This document shows, piece after piece, positions 22,049 to 33,099 of a stretch of 64,000 nt of DNA; positions within the stretch are counted from its first letter, which is position 1, and each line of letters begins with the position of its first letter. Under the pieces are notes generated by a model. It had not been told where the DNA came from. It did not search any database and saw only the letters and a list, made by a program, of their open reading frames with translations. Source of the stretch: Sphaerolaimus hirsutus (taxonomy: Eukaryota > Nematoda > Chromadorea > Monhysterida > Sphaerolaimidae); contig OZ038457.1 in assembly GCA_964036195.1 (NCBI GenBank), positions 2,269,180-2,333,179 on the forward strand, read 5' to 3'. The translations under genes and the position numbers were made by a program.

Positions 22049-25000
22049 ATGTCTCCAATCCAGGGTCTAATAATTCTCAACATTTGGATATCATACACCA
22101 TAAAATCGTATTCCACAGCTGCAGTAATTCCAAATTTGAATGAGGCCCCTGGTGCAGAAAATGGAACAGACTTCAAAAATGACAATGACAGAATTTACAT
22201 GTCAAAAAATGAACTGCATAAACACATGCGAGAAGCCCATCCTGCTGCAGGTGACATCGCAAATCCACTGATTGATCAAGGTAAATTTAATGTTAAATCC
22301 TAAATTAAGGTTTAATCCTTTAGGACTTACTGAGATCCTTGGGCCTATCGCAAATCCTGTAAAATGCAAGTGTCAAGTGGGGATAAATAATTTAACTCCA
22401 TAAGATATTGCAAAATCAATTTACCGTATTTCCTCGAAATACCCCCCCCCCCTCGTTTGACCCCCCCCCCCTCTCGGGACCACTATGAAACAATCACCCC
22501 CGGGGGGTATTTCGAGGATATACGGTAGTCAATTCGGGTAGAGCCCGCCTATTTCGGCCTACCCAGCCTATTTTTACTAGGTAATCAGAATTTTGATGCC
22601 TAAAACACGCCAATTTATACATTAACATGCCAACCTCATAAAACTTTTCAGAATTAACAGATGACCAAGATAATGAATACTTGCGAAATCAGCTGGAGCC
22701 GGCAGAGGAAAATCCTCCAGGTGTCAATTCAACAAGTGGAAAAGTGACAAAAAAGTGCTAAGTGGCATGTAAATTTATGTGATAACTCAAGTGACCCAGA
22801 GTTGTGACGGACCAATAAATTCTAAAATAAAAATACTTGTCGGTAATGTTTACTTCCCACTTGAATCAAATACCATTTACCTATGTAAGAATTTACTCAC
22901 CACTTACCACTTTTCTTATCACTTGAGCACTTGAAGAATTGGCCCCAGATCTGCCAAAAGCGGCAGCTAATCACGTGGATGGCGAAAAAGGACACACTCA
23001 TAGAGTTGAATTCAAATTTCCCTTGAAAGCCAGGGAAATTATGTGCTTTTCTGAGGAGTACCACGACGAGTACAAAAATTTCACATTCAGCTATTATTTG
23101 ACACATGGGGAGGCGAAATTGCACGTTTGGATTCAAGGTCCAAAAGAAAAGGTGCGAATTTTTTCGCATTTATTTGCATTATTATTCATTTGCACAAAAA
23201 GAACTGCTAACGCTGCGAGAATGTCAACTGGTTTCGATATCAATTCAGATGTTGCTTGATGGGGTACCGGATCCAGGGGTCTCCTAGGGGGCGGGGGCTG
23301 GGGGGGGGGGCTGCCCCCCCCCAAATCGGCCAGCTATCTATCTATACCGAGGCTAAATTTTTGGCTACTACCCTCAAAGACCCCCCCTCCAAATCGCTCA
23401 GCTATCTATCTAGAGTGGTTTTTGAGATATTTTGCCCCTTTTTTCACTCAAAATCACTAATTTTCGCACCTTTTTATAGTTTTTCACCTTCAAAATCGTG
23501 CTTTCCGTCTATATGCATGGTTATATACCTATTTTTAGCCATTATAAACCTACTTTTGGCTACTTTTAACTGATTATTAGCGATTTTTCCCCTTATAAGC
23601 CTATATATTGTGCCCCCGCCAGCCCCCCCCCCCAGAAAAATTTTCAGCTATATATCCCCCCGGAGGAGATTTGCTATCTATCCAGCCCCCGCGAGGGCCA
23701 AAATCTTGGACAAGTACCGAACCATGTTCAAATGCACATGAAGGACCATGTGCATTCGAACATCATCGACTGAAATGTGAATTGGCGGTCCGCACACTAG
23801 TTGACACACGTGTGTCAACTAGAATGTGGGCCACCAATAACCATGCAAACAGTTGAAACACGATATTGTATGACACGTATAGCACAATCAAATGTGGGCC
23901 CAAGAAATACGTTTCTCAATTCCAAAAGAGGTTCGCAGCTAGTTTTATTCCAAGCAAAAGCTAAGTTTCCCCATGGGAAGACAGTTTGAACCAGTTTCAT
24001 TTATCTACTCCAAACTGCAAGCTTTCTCTGCTAAAATATTCTCCTTACTGACAATTTAGATATAGCATACAAGGATACAAACACATCATGTACATAAATA
24101 CATAACTTTTTATGATCAATGTAACAAACATCCTTTTTTCAGATCATTTACAATACTGGAGGTCAGAAACTAATTTCTGGTGACAAATTCTCATTCATCA
24201 CAGAACCAACAACATTCATGTTTTGCTTCATGAATGTCAATTATGTCACAGTTGTTGACACAGTTGTCTACATGATAATTGAGGCAACGAATCCTGAAAT
24301 AAACATGTGAGTTTGCATGGTGTGGTCTACAAATGAAATAATTAGCTAAAAATTAAAAATTTTGATTTGTGAAATTTGAAAAGCTAGTTGAAAAATTACA
24401 CCAAGAATTTCTTAGAGTTTTGGAGATATCTTTGTTTTTTTTAAACAGTCATAGTCCAGTTGTAAAAATGTGTTCTTTATCACAAGTCTACTGAAAAACA
24501 CAATAAAGTACTGTTTGATCCTGTTTTTGTGTTTTCAACAGTTTTTTATGCAGGGGTTTCATAGTGGGGGGTTTGTGGGGTTTACCTCACTTCCAAACAC
24601 TTCAGATCTATCTGCACTGAAGCAAAAATTTACTAAATATTATCCTCTGAACATACCCTTACCATAATTGACCAGTTATCTAGTTATCTAGAGTAATTTT
24701 TCAACAATTTTGCCTCTAATTTCACTCAAAATCACTAACTTTCACACCTTTCTGCCATCAAAATCACTAGTTCATGTGCCTTATTGTCTATTTTCAGCTA
24801 ACTTTCAGCTATTATCCTTTTTACTGGCTTCTACACATTGAAACAGTCTATGTTGTTGTTTTTAAATAAAAATGCAAAACAAACACACCACACCTCAAAC
24901 AGAGTCAGTTTTCAATGAGTTTCCAATTTATAATACATATCATTACCAACCACCATGCAGAATAAATGCACCAGGAGTTCCACCATCACTCAGTGATATG

Positions 25001-25228
25001 ATAGCAGAAAATTTGCAAAAACGCATGGGCACAATAAGAAGACTGCAAAATGCATACAGGATTCAAGCTGAAGCTGGCAGGAGTTTTGCAAATGAGTTAA
25101 ATTCTGAAATAAATGTAATTAATTTTGCCACTGTAATATGTATGTTGCTTGTAGGGGTAGGGCAAACAATTGTTTTGAGGCACATTTTCACACCTAAGTA
25201 TAGTAAGGAGAAGGGTGTGCAATTGTGA
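22049..25228 (+). CDS. TMED: p24/TMED family GOLD-domain cargo receptor, five exons
   Basis: Seen: exons 22049-22280, 22652-22720, 22928-23151 (start could be 22937), 24143-24306 and 24961-25228 join with consistent phases (1, 1, 0, 2) and GT-AG sites (donors gtaaat, gtgtca, gtgcga, gtgagt). The product is ~318 aa. The GOLD fold is covered by exons 3-4, with the two hallmark cysteines in EIMCFSEEY and TFMFCFMNVNY. A coiled-coil stretch (MIAENLQKRMGTIRRLQ) follows, then a membrane helix (INFATVICMLLVGVGQTIVL) and a short cytosolic tail, RHIFTPKYSKEKGVQL. Family knowledge: p24 proteins cycle between ER and Golgi in COPI/COPII vesicles and help load GPI-anchored and other cargo; the tail layout is closest to the TMED1/5/7 (gamma) group. 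Odd: ~90-110 acidic, low-complexity residues lie between the putative signal peptide (hydrophobic LIILNIWISY) and GOLD, where the family normally has almost none, and the tail lacks a clear KKXX. Exons 1-2 are less certain than 3-5. Introns hold transposon pieces. Confidence 0.85.
22424..22525. mobile_element. 102-bp minimal TA-flanked MITE in TMED intron 1
   Basis: CCGTATTTCCTCGAAATACC and its inverse with TA on both sides, almost nothing but the two ends. It is a strong deletion derivative of the ~450-bp family. Confidence 0.85.
23274..23711. mobile_element. CAGGGGTCTCC / CTATC hAT-like element in TMED intron 3
   Basis: The left end CAGGGGTCTCCTAGGGGG is clear. The right side reaches 'gggccaaaatcttgga' but lacks the final GACCCCTG, so it is truncated or rearranged and no clean duplication is visible. 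A second, degenerate relative lies in intron 4 (24550-24860). Confidence 0.75.
23797..23822. repeat. Perfect 26-bp palindrome
   Basis: CTAGTTGACACACGTGTG continuing to its own inverse, centred on CACGTG. A near-identical palindrome occurs at 57350-57373. Probably the centre or end of another repeat family. Confidence 0.7.
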
Positions 25229-25900
25229 CTTTACACATTTCTGTAACAACAATGTGTAACTGTAAGATTTAGATTTATGTCTTTGTGTGTGGTGAATGCA
25301 TTTTATGACTGATCCAGGGTTTTAATATTTATGTAAAATCTATTAATGTAGCACTAGAGGTTAAAATCCCACTCAACACATAGAAATTAACTCATGTAGA
25401 ACAATGAATAGCAAAAGTATAATAGCCCTACACATAACAGTTGACAATTCAAATTCAAAAATATTGAATCATGTGTTCCCTTTTCTGCATCTATATTTAT
25501 TGCAGCCAAAACAACCCCAGAAAATTTTACATCTATTCCTCTGGAGGGACTATTTAGTAAAATCTGTTACTTTATTTCGTCAGGGTGAAAATAAGCAAAA
25601 ATAAAAGTTTCAAAATTCTCTGATCTTAGCAGCAGGCTGAAGCGGAAGGAAAAGTAGGAACGAGCGGAACCAAAATTGACCAAACAAACATTTGGCAGCG
25701 TGCCAAAAATCAAAACATAAGCATCAACCGCGACATGAAGGTATTTCAAACGAACGGGCGATAGTTAAAGCCTGGTCTCAACGCGATAGAAAAACAGTGA
25801 ATAAATGAAAGTGCGAAACAGAGAAAAAAAACGCAAACTTCGAAAATAGCCAGAAATGCCGGTAAAAACGATTCGACAAAACAGAAGGAAATATTTTTAC
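25229..25900. other. TMED 3' flank, no further gene recognised
   Basis: AT-rich. An 'aaaataaaag' tract near 25596 could serve in 3' end formation, but no clear AATAAA close to the stop was found. Confidence 0.4.
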
Positions 25901-25970
25901 ATATCCCCAACAAACCAGAAAGCCGATCCAGTTGACTGGCCAGCGAAGTGTCCGCTTCGAAGCGCGTCAT
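25901..25970 (-). CDS. Possible first coding exon of a minus-strand gene
   Basis: On the minus strand an ATG at 25970 follows a GC-rich leader (gggcggccgg) and opens MTRFEADTSLASQLDRLSGL, then LGI, before a gtaaaaat donor just left of 25901. Composition and amino-acid mix are coding-like compared with the flanking AT-rich DNA. No second exon was found between here and the TMED 3' end at 25228, so this could be chance. Confidence 0.22.
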
Positions 25971-27061
25971 AACTTCATCCGGCCGCCCGGGCGATTTTAA
26001 TTGAATTTAATTAAACGCGATAATTTTAATTGACTGGTAATGTATTTTTAGCGTCCAATTTCCTCGCGGGTGTTCTGCGTTTGACGCGGATTTTTTCTGC
26101 TATTTTCGACACGATTTTAGAATGTTTGAAAGAAGGAATTCGGCGAATCTAAGGGAAGAGAAGCGACTTGGCACGACGCCAACATTCGAAACCATAGATT
26201 TACTGGCAAATGCTTACTACGCAACTGAACTGTATTTATTACTGTAGTACATACAAAGAGAAAGAAAATACTGAGTCCACTTGTCAGAATGTACGGCGAA
26301 AACGCTACATGAATTACTAGGGTTGGAGAAAAAATAAAAAACGCATGCCTACCAAAAAAATTTCTTTTTTCTTTTTTTAAAATAAAAAAAATCAGTTTCC
26401 ACCCTGTCATTTTTTTTAAAAATCTGTTGAAAAAATCAAGTGCCATTTCTAAGGGCGAAGAGTATGCCGTATTTTGACAGCGCACAAGGTTCAGACACGT
26501 GAAGCAAAATGTCATGACATTGACAAGACCAGAAAAACGAAAGAAACTGTTTGTTAATCTGTTGCGACATGGACATGGGGTCGGAATGACTTTTTTTATT
26601 TATGCATTTTCACACAGTTTCAAAAAATTTCTATCAATGGCAGGCATCGCACTCGCAAGAAAACGGAAATCGGGTGGCCTAAAAATAAAAATAAAATTAG
26701 AATTGGATACACCACATATTTTGTCCGATCGGGCCGGATGATAAGTTGGCCTATGGCCAAGTTACCGGTTCATGTTATACGAACGAGGCTGGAAACTCTC
26801 AAAGTGCTCAACATCGCTGAAATAAGTCCTATTTTGCCAATTTGCATCGTCAAAATCGCTATTTTCGTCTATATAAATGGTTATATACCAATTTTTGTTA
26901 TTCTTAGCCTATTTTATTTACAGCGATTTCGAAATAATTTTTGGTCGACTGTTTTTGGTCGGTTGCCAACTTATCATACGGTTATCTCGGATTTTGTCGC
27001 CGCCACAAACAAATGCAAATAGGTACCTAAAATATGAAAATTCATCAATCTTTTGTCGATC
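25971..27061. other. No gene recognised
   Basis: A hAT-like left end 'tagggttggagaaaaaat' at about 26318 and CTATC-family core text near 26825-26920 are the only repeat signals. The minus-strand open frame at 26117-26515 runs through the poly-A/T hAT remnant and does not look coding. Confidence 0.45.
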
Positions 27062-28733
27062 TCAATCTTCTCTCTGCTCCCTTTGTGGAATCTCGTGAAA
27101 TGAAATTCGCGTTTCATCGGTGACAACGATCGACGGAGCTTTAGACGCGGCTTTGCGCAGAGTGCCGGTTTTCTGTAAAATAAATATTTACATTTTTTAT
27201 CGGTATTTATTGTAATTACCCGGCGAAATCTTTTGTGTGTTTTTTTCTTGCGCCCTACTTTCGCCAGTAGGTAATTTTTGCAAAACTACCTGCAAAATCG
27301 CTATTTAAAAAAGTGCCTTTTCTGGCATCTTTCCAGTCTGGACCGGGGCGCCCCCATAGCGGATTTTGGGGTTAGCATTTTAGGGGGGGGGGGGTCAGCC
27401 GGTCAGCACGCGTTAATAACTCGGGAACCGCTTGGCGAAAAATGTTGAAATTTGGATATGTTATGGTTTCAGGTCGGGGCTAATATCAAGTCCGACGATT
27501 TTTTTCTACGACCCCCCAGACCGGAGATAGGGGGGGTCTATAAAAACACTGTAATTTGCGTTTTTTTGGGTGTCGCCAAGAACATGCAAACTTTGAACAT
27601 CAATAGCTGGATCATTTGTGAACCGATTTTAGTCATTAAAATGTTTANNNNNNNNNNNNNNNNNNNNNNNNNNNNNNNNNNNNNNNNNNNNNNNNNNNNN
27701 NNNNNNNNNNNNNNNNNNNNNNNNNNNNNNNNNNNNNNNNNNNNNNNNNNNNNNNNNNNNNNNNNNNNNNNNNNNNNNNNNNNNNNNNNNNNNNNNNNNN
27801 NNNNNNNNNNNNNNNNNNNNNNNNNNNNNNNNNNNNNNNNNNNNNNNAGAGCGCTCATTTCCTCGTGGTCGCGCTTCTCGCGCACCGATCTGGTGGTGCT
27901 ATAGGAGACTGTGTTACTGTAGTTGGCGTTGGAATTGGGGGTGGGGGGCAGTCCCAGACCCTGTAAAACACCCTGTAAAATGGCATGTGTCATGTAAAAG
28001 ACCCTGTAGACTCTACATGTTGAGAGTGTCATGTTTAACTGAAGAGTGTCATGTTTAACATGTACAAATTTAAATCAAAATCTAAATATAAATCTTATGT
28101 TTAAAAGTAAAATTGGGATACAAAACACATACAGATGACACTTTACAGGGTCTTTTACATGACACCACATTTTACAGGGTAGTTTTCACTTTACAGGTTG
28201 CTTCACAGGGTCTGGGACTGGCACCTGGGTGTTTGTGTTTAGAAATGTCAGAGAATATATAAAACAAAAACAAAATATTTATTTGAGATAATTAAGGTAT
28301 GTATTTTCTGTTTTAGATATTTTCTGACATTTTAAAAATATCAGAAAATATAGAAAGAATGATATTTATGTTTATATTTATATATTTTTACAAGGTTTTT
28401 CCGGGGAAATTATGTGTCGAGAAATTTTCTGAGACAATATTTGATTATATTTTACTAAAATCATTTATTTTTTCAACTTTTTCATTTTTCTAACTGTGGT
28501 ACTGGTTGGAGTGAATGGAAATTATGTTACCCCCCTCCAAACAGTCAGCAAACCATGTTTCTCAGTTTAAAAAATCAACCGAACCGACATCACTCACCTG
28601 ACCAACATGACCAAGAGAATGCTGGCGAAAAGCAACAGCATGACCACCGTGTACAAGTCCGCGTTGGTCCGCTCCCATTTCGTCAACGTGCGCGATGTCC
28701 GCAGACGCCGACCCGGCACGCTCACTTGAACTA
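27062..28733 (-). CDS. Partial single-pass membrane protein gene interrupted by assembly gap
   Basis: Seen on the minus strand: (a) exon ~28733-28598 with a basic stretch RRLRTSRTLTKWER before a hydrophobic helix LYTVVMLLLFASILLVMLV, ending at donor gtgagtg; (b) exon 27960-27848 beginning GLGLPPTPNSNANYSN after a ttttacag acceptor and running through REKRDHEEMSA into the N gap; (c) C-terminal exon 27172-27062 after another ttttacag acceptor, coding KTGTLRKAASKAPSIVV and ending HEIPQREQRED-stop. Exons a and b have G/C-ending codons. Problem: the gtgagt donor of exon a leaves phase 2, while exon b opens in phase 0, so either an exon is missing, another donor is used, or the a-b link is wrong. 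Inference: a type I or type II membrane protein; family not recognised. A MITE fills most of the a-b intron and abuts the exon b acceptor. Confidence 0.45.
27648..27847. other. Assembly gap, 200 N
   Basis: Exactly 200 unresolved bases. The left end of the tail exon that starts at 27960 (minus strand) runs into it. The round size suggests a placeholder, so the true distance is unknown. Confidence 0.99.
27961..28222. mobile_element. CTGTAAAA/TTTTACAG MITE at an exon acceptor
   Basis: Left end about GGGCAGTCCCAGACCCTGTA (from 27946) and right end ACAGGGTCTGGGACTGGC (to ~28225) are inverse. The interior reiterates 'ccctgtaaaa', 'catgtaaaa' and their inverses. On the minus strand the inner edge supplies the ttttacag acceptor of the exon that begins at 27960, so the first codons of that exon lie in the terminal repeat. 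Confidence 0.75.
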
Positions 28734-29627
28734 CTTGGATGTGGTAATTTACTGGGTTTGTTTGTCATGTGACCAATTGAGAACGTCCCTTTTTGGGGTT
28801 GTTTTTGTTTGGGGTAAACAGGCGATTGTCTTGGGTAAACGGTGGCGGGGAAAAATCGGTAAAATTTTGTGATTTCCGAAGGCGAAATTTTTTAAAACGT
28901 AACGCCGATAAGAAATTCTAGCGACATTAATAACCTAATTTTACTTAAGGCCCCGTTTACACGGATTTTTTGTGACGACAAAAAATTAATGTCGTCACGG
29001 AGTTTTTTGCGATGAAAATTGAAAATATCACACATGTGACAACAAATCGGCCTTGTCGTGGCATGACACAAATCAGCCTCGTTGTCTTCGACAAGCAATT
29101 TTTTTGTTATCATGTACACCAGATGCTTTTTTCATACTCTGATGTGGCTATGTCATTGATGGGGCCATGTCCAGACAATTTTTTGTTTTATTGTGTGATG
29201 CATTAATGACATTTAGGTGATGGCACCTGTAGAATGTCGTCACAAGCAAAGCACGTTCACAGCTTGTGACGACGATTTGAAAACGCATTTGACCAATTTG
29301 TCGGAAAGTTGTCGGAAAGCCTCGCTACCAGGGCTGATTTACATGATTCCGACAAAATTTTCAATCATCTATATCTCAGATATTTCACAACCGATTTCAA
29401 CATATCAACATTCAAAATGATCTGAACAACCTGTAGATTTCATTTTTGTGGTCGGATTAGTGATGTCTAAATTAGTTATGCCAATTTGACCCGACTTTGC
29501 CATACACCATAAAAAACATTTTGGCCATGCCCCCACATAGTTGAAACAAAACGATTTCATATGCCAAAGAGTTTTTTGAGCATCCTTCTCTGATCAAAAG
29601 TTCTAGCAGTTCAAAGTTGCATTTTGC

Positions 29628-30743
29628 CAGAGTTGTGCAAATACTGGTATTTTTGGAAAACGTAAACGTAAATGTAAATACCTTTTCCAAATCAAAAGTA
29701 TAAATACTCAAACGTAAGGTATTTTTAAAATACCAAGGAATACGTAAAAAACGTAAACATAAAATTTTTTACGCACAGTATTTGCCATTGTGCTTTGAAA
29801 AACACCATTATTTTCAGCGGCCACCCCCCCCTTGTTCCCGGCCCGGACAGAAAAGTTGGCCAGAAATGGCACTTTTCTGAGGCGAACTTGTGGCACTTTA
29901 AAAATTTTCTTGCGCGCAAGCGCGCAAATCCCCACCCCATTCTTTAATATGTATTTTCAGGTGTCAAAATGCATTAGAAAAGCGTCCAACAGTGCAAAAA
30001 GCGGACCTAGTACCATACATAGGTATCAATAGGTACCTATATGGTAGATGATGGCGCCAACGCCAACGCCAATACTGCCATGGCGCTAGCGCCTACAAAT
30101 GGCTCCATTCCTTTACTATAGGGCCAAATTTTAGGGGGGGGGCGCCGCCCCCCCCCGTTCGCCGGGCTCCGTATACAATCCGCCCCCCCCCCGCTCAAAA
30201 ATCCTGCGTACGTCCCTAAGTTTTGACATTTGCATAAAATTTACATTTTACAGGGCATCGTACTGAACCTAGGATTGGCACTAGAGCTTGCACTCGCCCT
30301 GCCAGTTTCAAAACGTGTGCTACTCACAGTTGTTGCAAGTGCGTCGTCGGCATTCATCACAAAAAAAATTAAAAACGCAAGGCTCCACAAACAGACAAAA
30401 AGGTTTCTGTGTTCAGCATTTAAACACATTTATGAATATTTATGTACCCAGTATTCCTTGTGTAAGTGCAAGCGTGCAGTCACTTTTTTCATACACTGCT
30501 TTTCTGTATGTATACATGTTACGTTTATGCAAAAACGTAAGAATATTGTTGGCTGCAGGTGGTGTGGCCCATTTGAACATGTGCACATGATCACAATTTT
30601 TTTACGTTTTCCCTAGTACCCCGGTATTTTGGTCAGGAAGATGTAACAAAACGTAATGGTATTTTTGGAAAACGTAAACGTAAGTATAAATACTCGAATA
30701 ACCAGGTATTTTGGGTAAACGTAAATACGTTTTTCCAACTCTG
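29628..30743. mobile_element. hAT-like element, AACGTAA-motif family, copy 1
   Basis: CAGAGTTGTGCAAATACTGG to CCAACTCTG, with duplication CATTTTGC (29620-29627, 30744-30751). Subterminal arrays of AAACGTAAACGTAAATACC occur at both ends. The interior carries GGCGCCA-rich and G-run fragments (30048-30215) and an open frame (30230-30616) that the sister copy at 48297 does not conserve. Confidence 0.9.
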
Positions 30744-30935
30744 CATTTTGCACATAACTGCATGACAAGGAGGGCTTCAGAAGTGCAGGGGGTCAGTGGT
30801 CTCCAATGGGGCATGGGTTGGAGGTAGGGCAGGGGTCTCCAATGGGGGTAACCCCAATGGGGTCTATTGTAACCTAATTAAAACACTATGGCCAACTTCA
30901 CTTGAAGTCATGAATGTTCAGCAAAAACCGATATA

Positions 30936-31333
30936 CCGTGTTTCCTCAAAATGCTCCCCCCCTTCGAAATACCCCCAGGTGTTTTCGAGCTGAGGAAAAA
31001 ATAAACCCCATCGAAATACCCCCGTCTGGAATGATGTACATCATGTATTTGATGTACATGATGTAATTATCGACGTTGGTTTACATCGCAGGTACACATA
31101 TACTCTATGTTGTGTATAGATGTACGTTTATATATGTCCCTATATATCCTATTTGGACACGTTTATTAGCACCGTTGTTGGGTATGTAAAGCTGTATTCT
31201 ACACTATGAATTTCACGAAATTTTCTGACGAAATAATAACCCCCCTCGAATAAGCCCCCCCCTCGAAAGACCCCACCTTAAAATTTCCACTCTGAAAAAA
31301 TCAACCCCCTGGGGGTATTTCGAGGAAATACGG
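30936..31333. mobile_element. TA-flanked MITE, CCGTATTTCCTCG family, diverged
   Basis: CCGTGTTTCCTCAAAATGC to the inverse CCTCGAAATACC-type right end. The left terminus has mutated in four places and the right TA is lost, so it is older than the other copies. Nested in the reversed hAT element. Confidence 0.75.
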
Positions 31334-31430
31334 TGGGTAACAAGTCAACATAAAATGGATATTTTTGACAGAAATCACCACTTATAATGCTATCCCATGT
31401 CTCTTCAGCCATTATATGGCTATATATAAC

Positions 31431-32540
31431 TAGGGTTGGAAAAAAAACGTTTTTTTTAACTCGATGTTTTTTTAAAAAAAACAACGTTTTTTTAAAATAA
31501 AAAACGTTTTTTTTTAAGCTCCCAGATATGACCTTGTGTCAACATATATAGGTATATCAGACAGTGGCAATACTCTGTGATGTTATATATGACCATATAA
31601 TGTCTGTGGAGCCATGAGATAGCATTATAAGTGGTGATTTGTGTCAAAAATATCCATTTTTCGTCGACATATCATTCGTATATCGCCTTATAGTCGAATG
31701 TTCGTGACTTCAGGTAAAGTTTGGCACGGAATAGTGATCAAACAAGGTTACAAAAGGAGGTTGTTACTTTGGGAGTGAAGTTACACACTGTGAAGGTACA
31801 TGGAAGCACATTACCTCAATTTTATATACTACACCGACATATGACGGCTTATTAACCCATGGTAGCACATAGAAATGGATACTTTGATACTAAAAATGCC
31901 ACAAAACCAATTACCGTATTACCTCGAATTATCCCCCCCCCCTTGAATTAACCCCCCCTCGAAATACCCCCCCCTAAATTTCAGCTGAGGAAATAATAAA
32001 CCCCCCCCTCGAAATACCCCCCCTAAAATTGAGTGTAACGTGAACGTACATGACAATACCGCAGTTTGTGATCTGTACTATGCAGAACAAACGTTAAAAC
32101 TGATGATTAAGTGACGTTAGGGAAGGGTTTATGTGTATATACAGTTATATATGCCTATAAACACATATACATCTACCTAATTGTTCGATTTTTCTACGTC
32201 TGCGTATGGGGAATTTTCGAAAATTTCTGGCGAAATAATAGACCCCCCCCTTGAATAAACCCCCCCCCCCCCCCTCGAATTATCCCCCCCTCAAATTTTG
32301 CTGGCGAAATAATAAACCCCCTGGAGGTATTTCGAGGTAATACGGTAAAACAACCACCAATGTCAATTTGTGTGTGAAATTGCGCGCTTGCGCGCAAAAA
32401 TTTTGCAAAAGACCTAGTGCTTAGTACTAAAAATTTTGGTCGATGTTTTTAAAAAAAAAACATTTCGGACGTCATGTTTTTTTTTTAAAAAACGTTTTTT
32501 TTAAATAAAAAACGTTTAAAAAAAACATTGGCCAACCCTA
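31431..32540. mobile_element. hAT-like element, AACGTTTTTTT family, complete
   Basis: TAGGGTTGGAAAAAAAAACG to TTGGCCAACCCTA, with duplication TATATAAC (31423-31430, 32541-32548). It has inserted into a reversed copy of its own family. It contains the TA-flanked MITE 31914-32345. Confidence 0.93.
31912..32347. mobile_element. TA-flanked MITE, CCGTATTACCTCGAATTATC variant
   Basis: TA-CCGTATTACCTCG to the inverse CGAGGTAATACGG-TA. The uninterrupted host at 15195 ('caaaaccaatgaaaacaacc') confirms the insertion point. The terminus has diverged in step at both ends (TAC for TCC, AATTAT for AAATAC). Confidence 0.88.
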
Positions 32541-32722
32541 TATATAACATCACAATATACTGTCACCTGTCTGGTATACCTATATATTTTGACTCCTAAC
32601 CATATCTGGGAGCTTTAAAAAAAGTTCTATTTAAAAAGTTTTTAAAACAAACAAACAAGGTCTTGAAAAAAATATTTTTTCCATCCCTAGTAGTAACAAA
32701 GATATATCAGCGTTTAAGCGGG

Positions 32723-33073
32723 AATTAGAGCTCAGCGTCGATTTGACGTGAAATGATGACGTGAAATGTTTTCGTGAAATTAATTACACGAGTGTGGATC
32801 ATGCTACGGGTCTACAATTTTGCTTGCAATAGTCTGACGTGAAATGTCAAGTTGTTCCCTGACACTGTGACGTGAAATGATGATGACGTGAAATGATAAA
32901 AATTGAATTTTTCAATTCGCTCTAGTTGTGGCTGATAACACTCAGTATTGGACACGATTAAGGTATTGATTCATATATTATCCTTAGAAAATTGTAGACC
33001 CGTAGCATGATCCACACTTGTGTAATTAATTTCACGACATCATTTCACGTCGAATCGACGCTGAGCTCTAATT
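32723..33073. mobile_element. Near-perfect 350-bp hairpin MITE
   Basis: AATTAGAGCTCAGCGTCGAT at 32723 and its inverse to 33073, continuing inward as GACGTGAAATGATG repeats. A second inverse pair, 'ggatcatgctacgggtcta', lies further in. No ORF. Confidence 0.85.
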
Positions 33074-33099
33074 CCGGCCATATAGACACATAAGTAATT

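Larger units (their letters stand above)
30868..32689 (-). mobile_element. Reversed AACGTTTTTTT-family hAT element with nested insertions
   Basis: The right end 'tttttccatcccta' is at 32689. Core text in inverse orientation appears on both sides of the nested elements ('acttgaagtcatgaatgttc', 'gacagaaatcaccacttata'). It is split by the MITE 30936-31333 and by the same-family element 31431-32540. Confidence 0.65.

Noticed and set aside
26117-26515. 132-codon minus-strand frame
   Set aside because: It spans a poly-A/T hAT remnant (26318-26445). Composition is Phe/Leu/Lys-skewed and it has no splice or family support.
30230-30616. 128-codon plus-strand frame with a hydrophobic start, after a ttttacag
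   Set aside because: It lies inside the interior of a hAT-like element, and the sister copy (48297-49177) does not conserve it. There is no family signature, and composition changes halfway where it enters the motif array.
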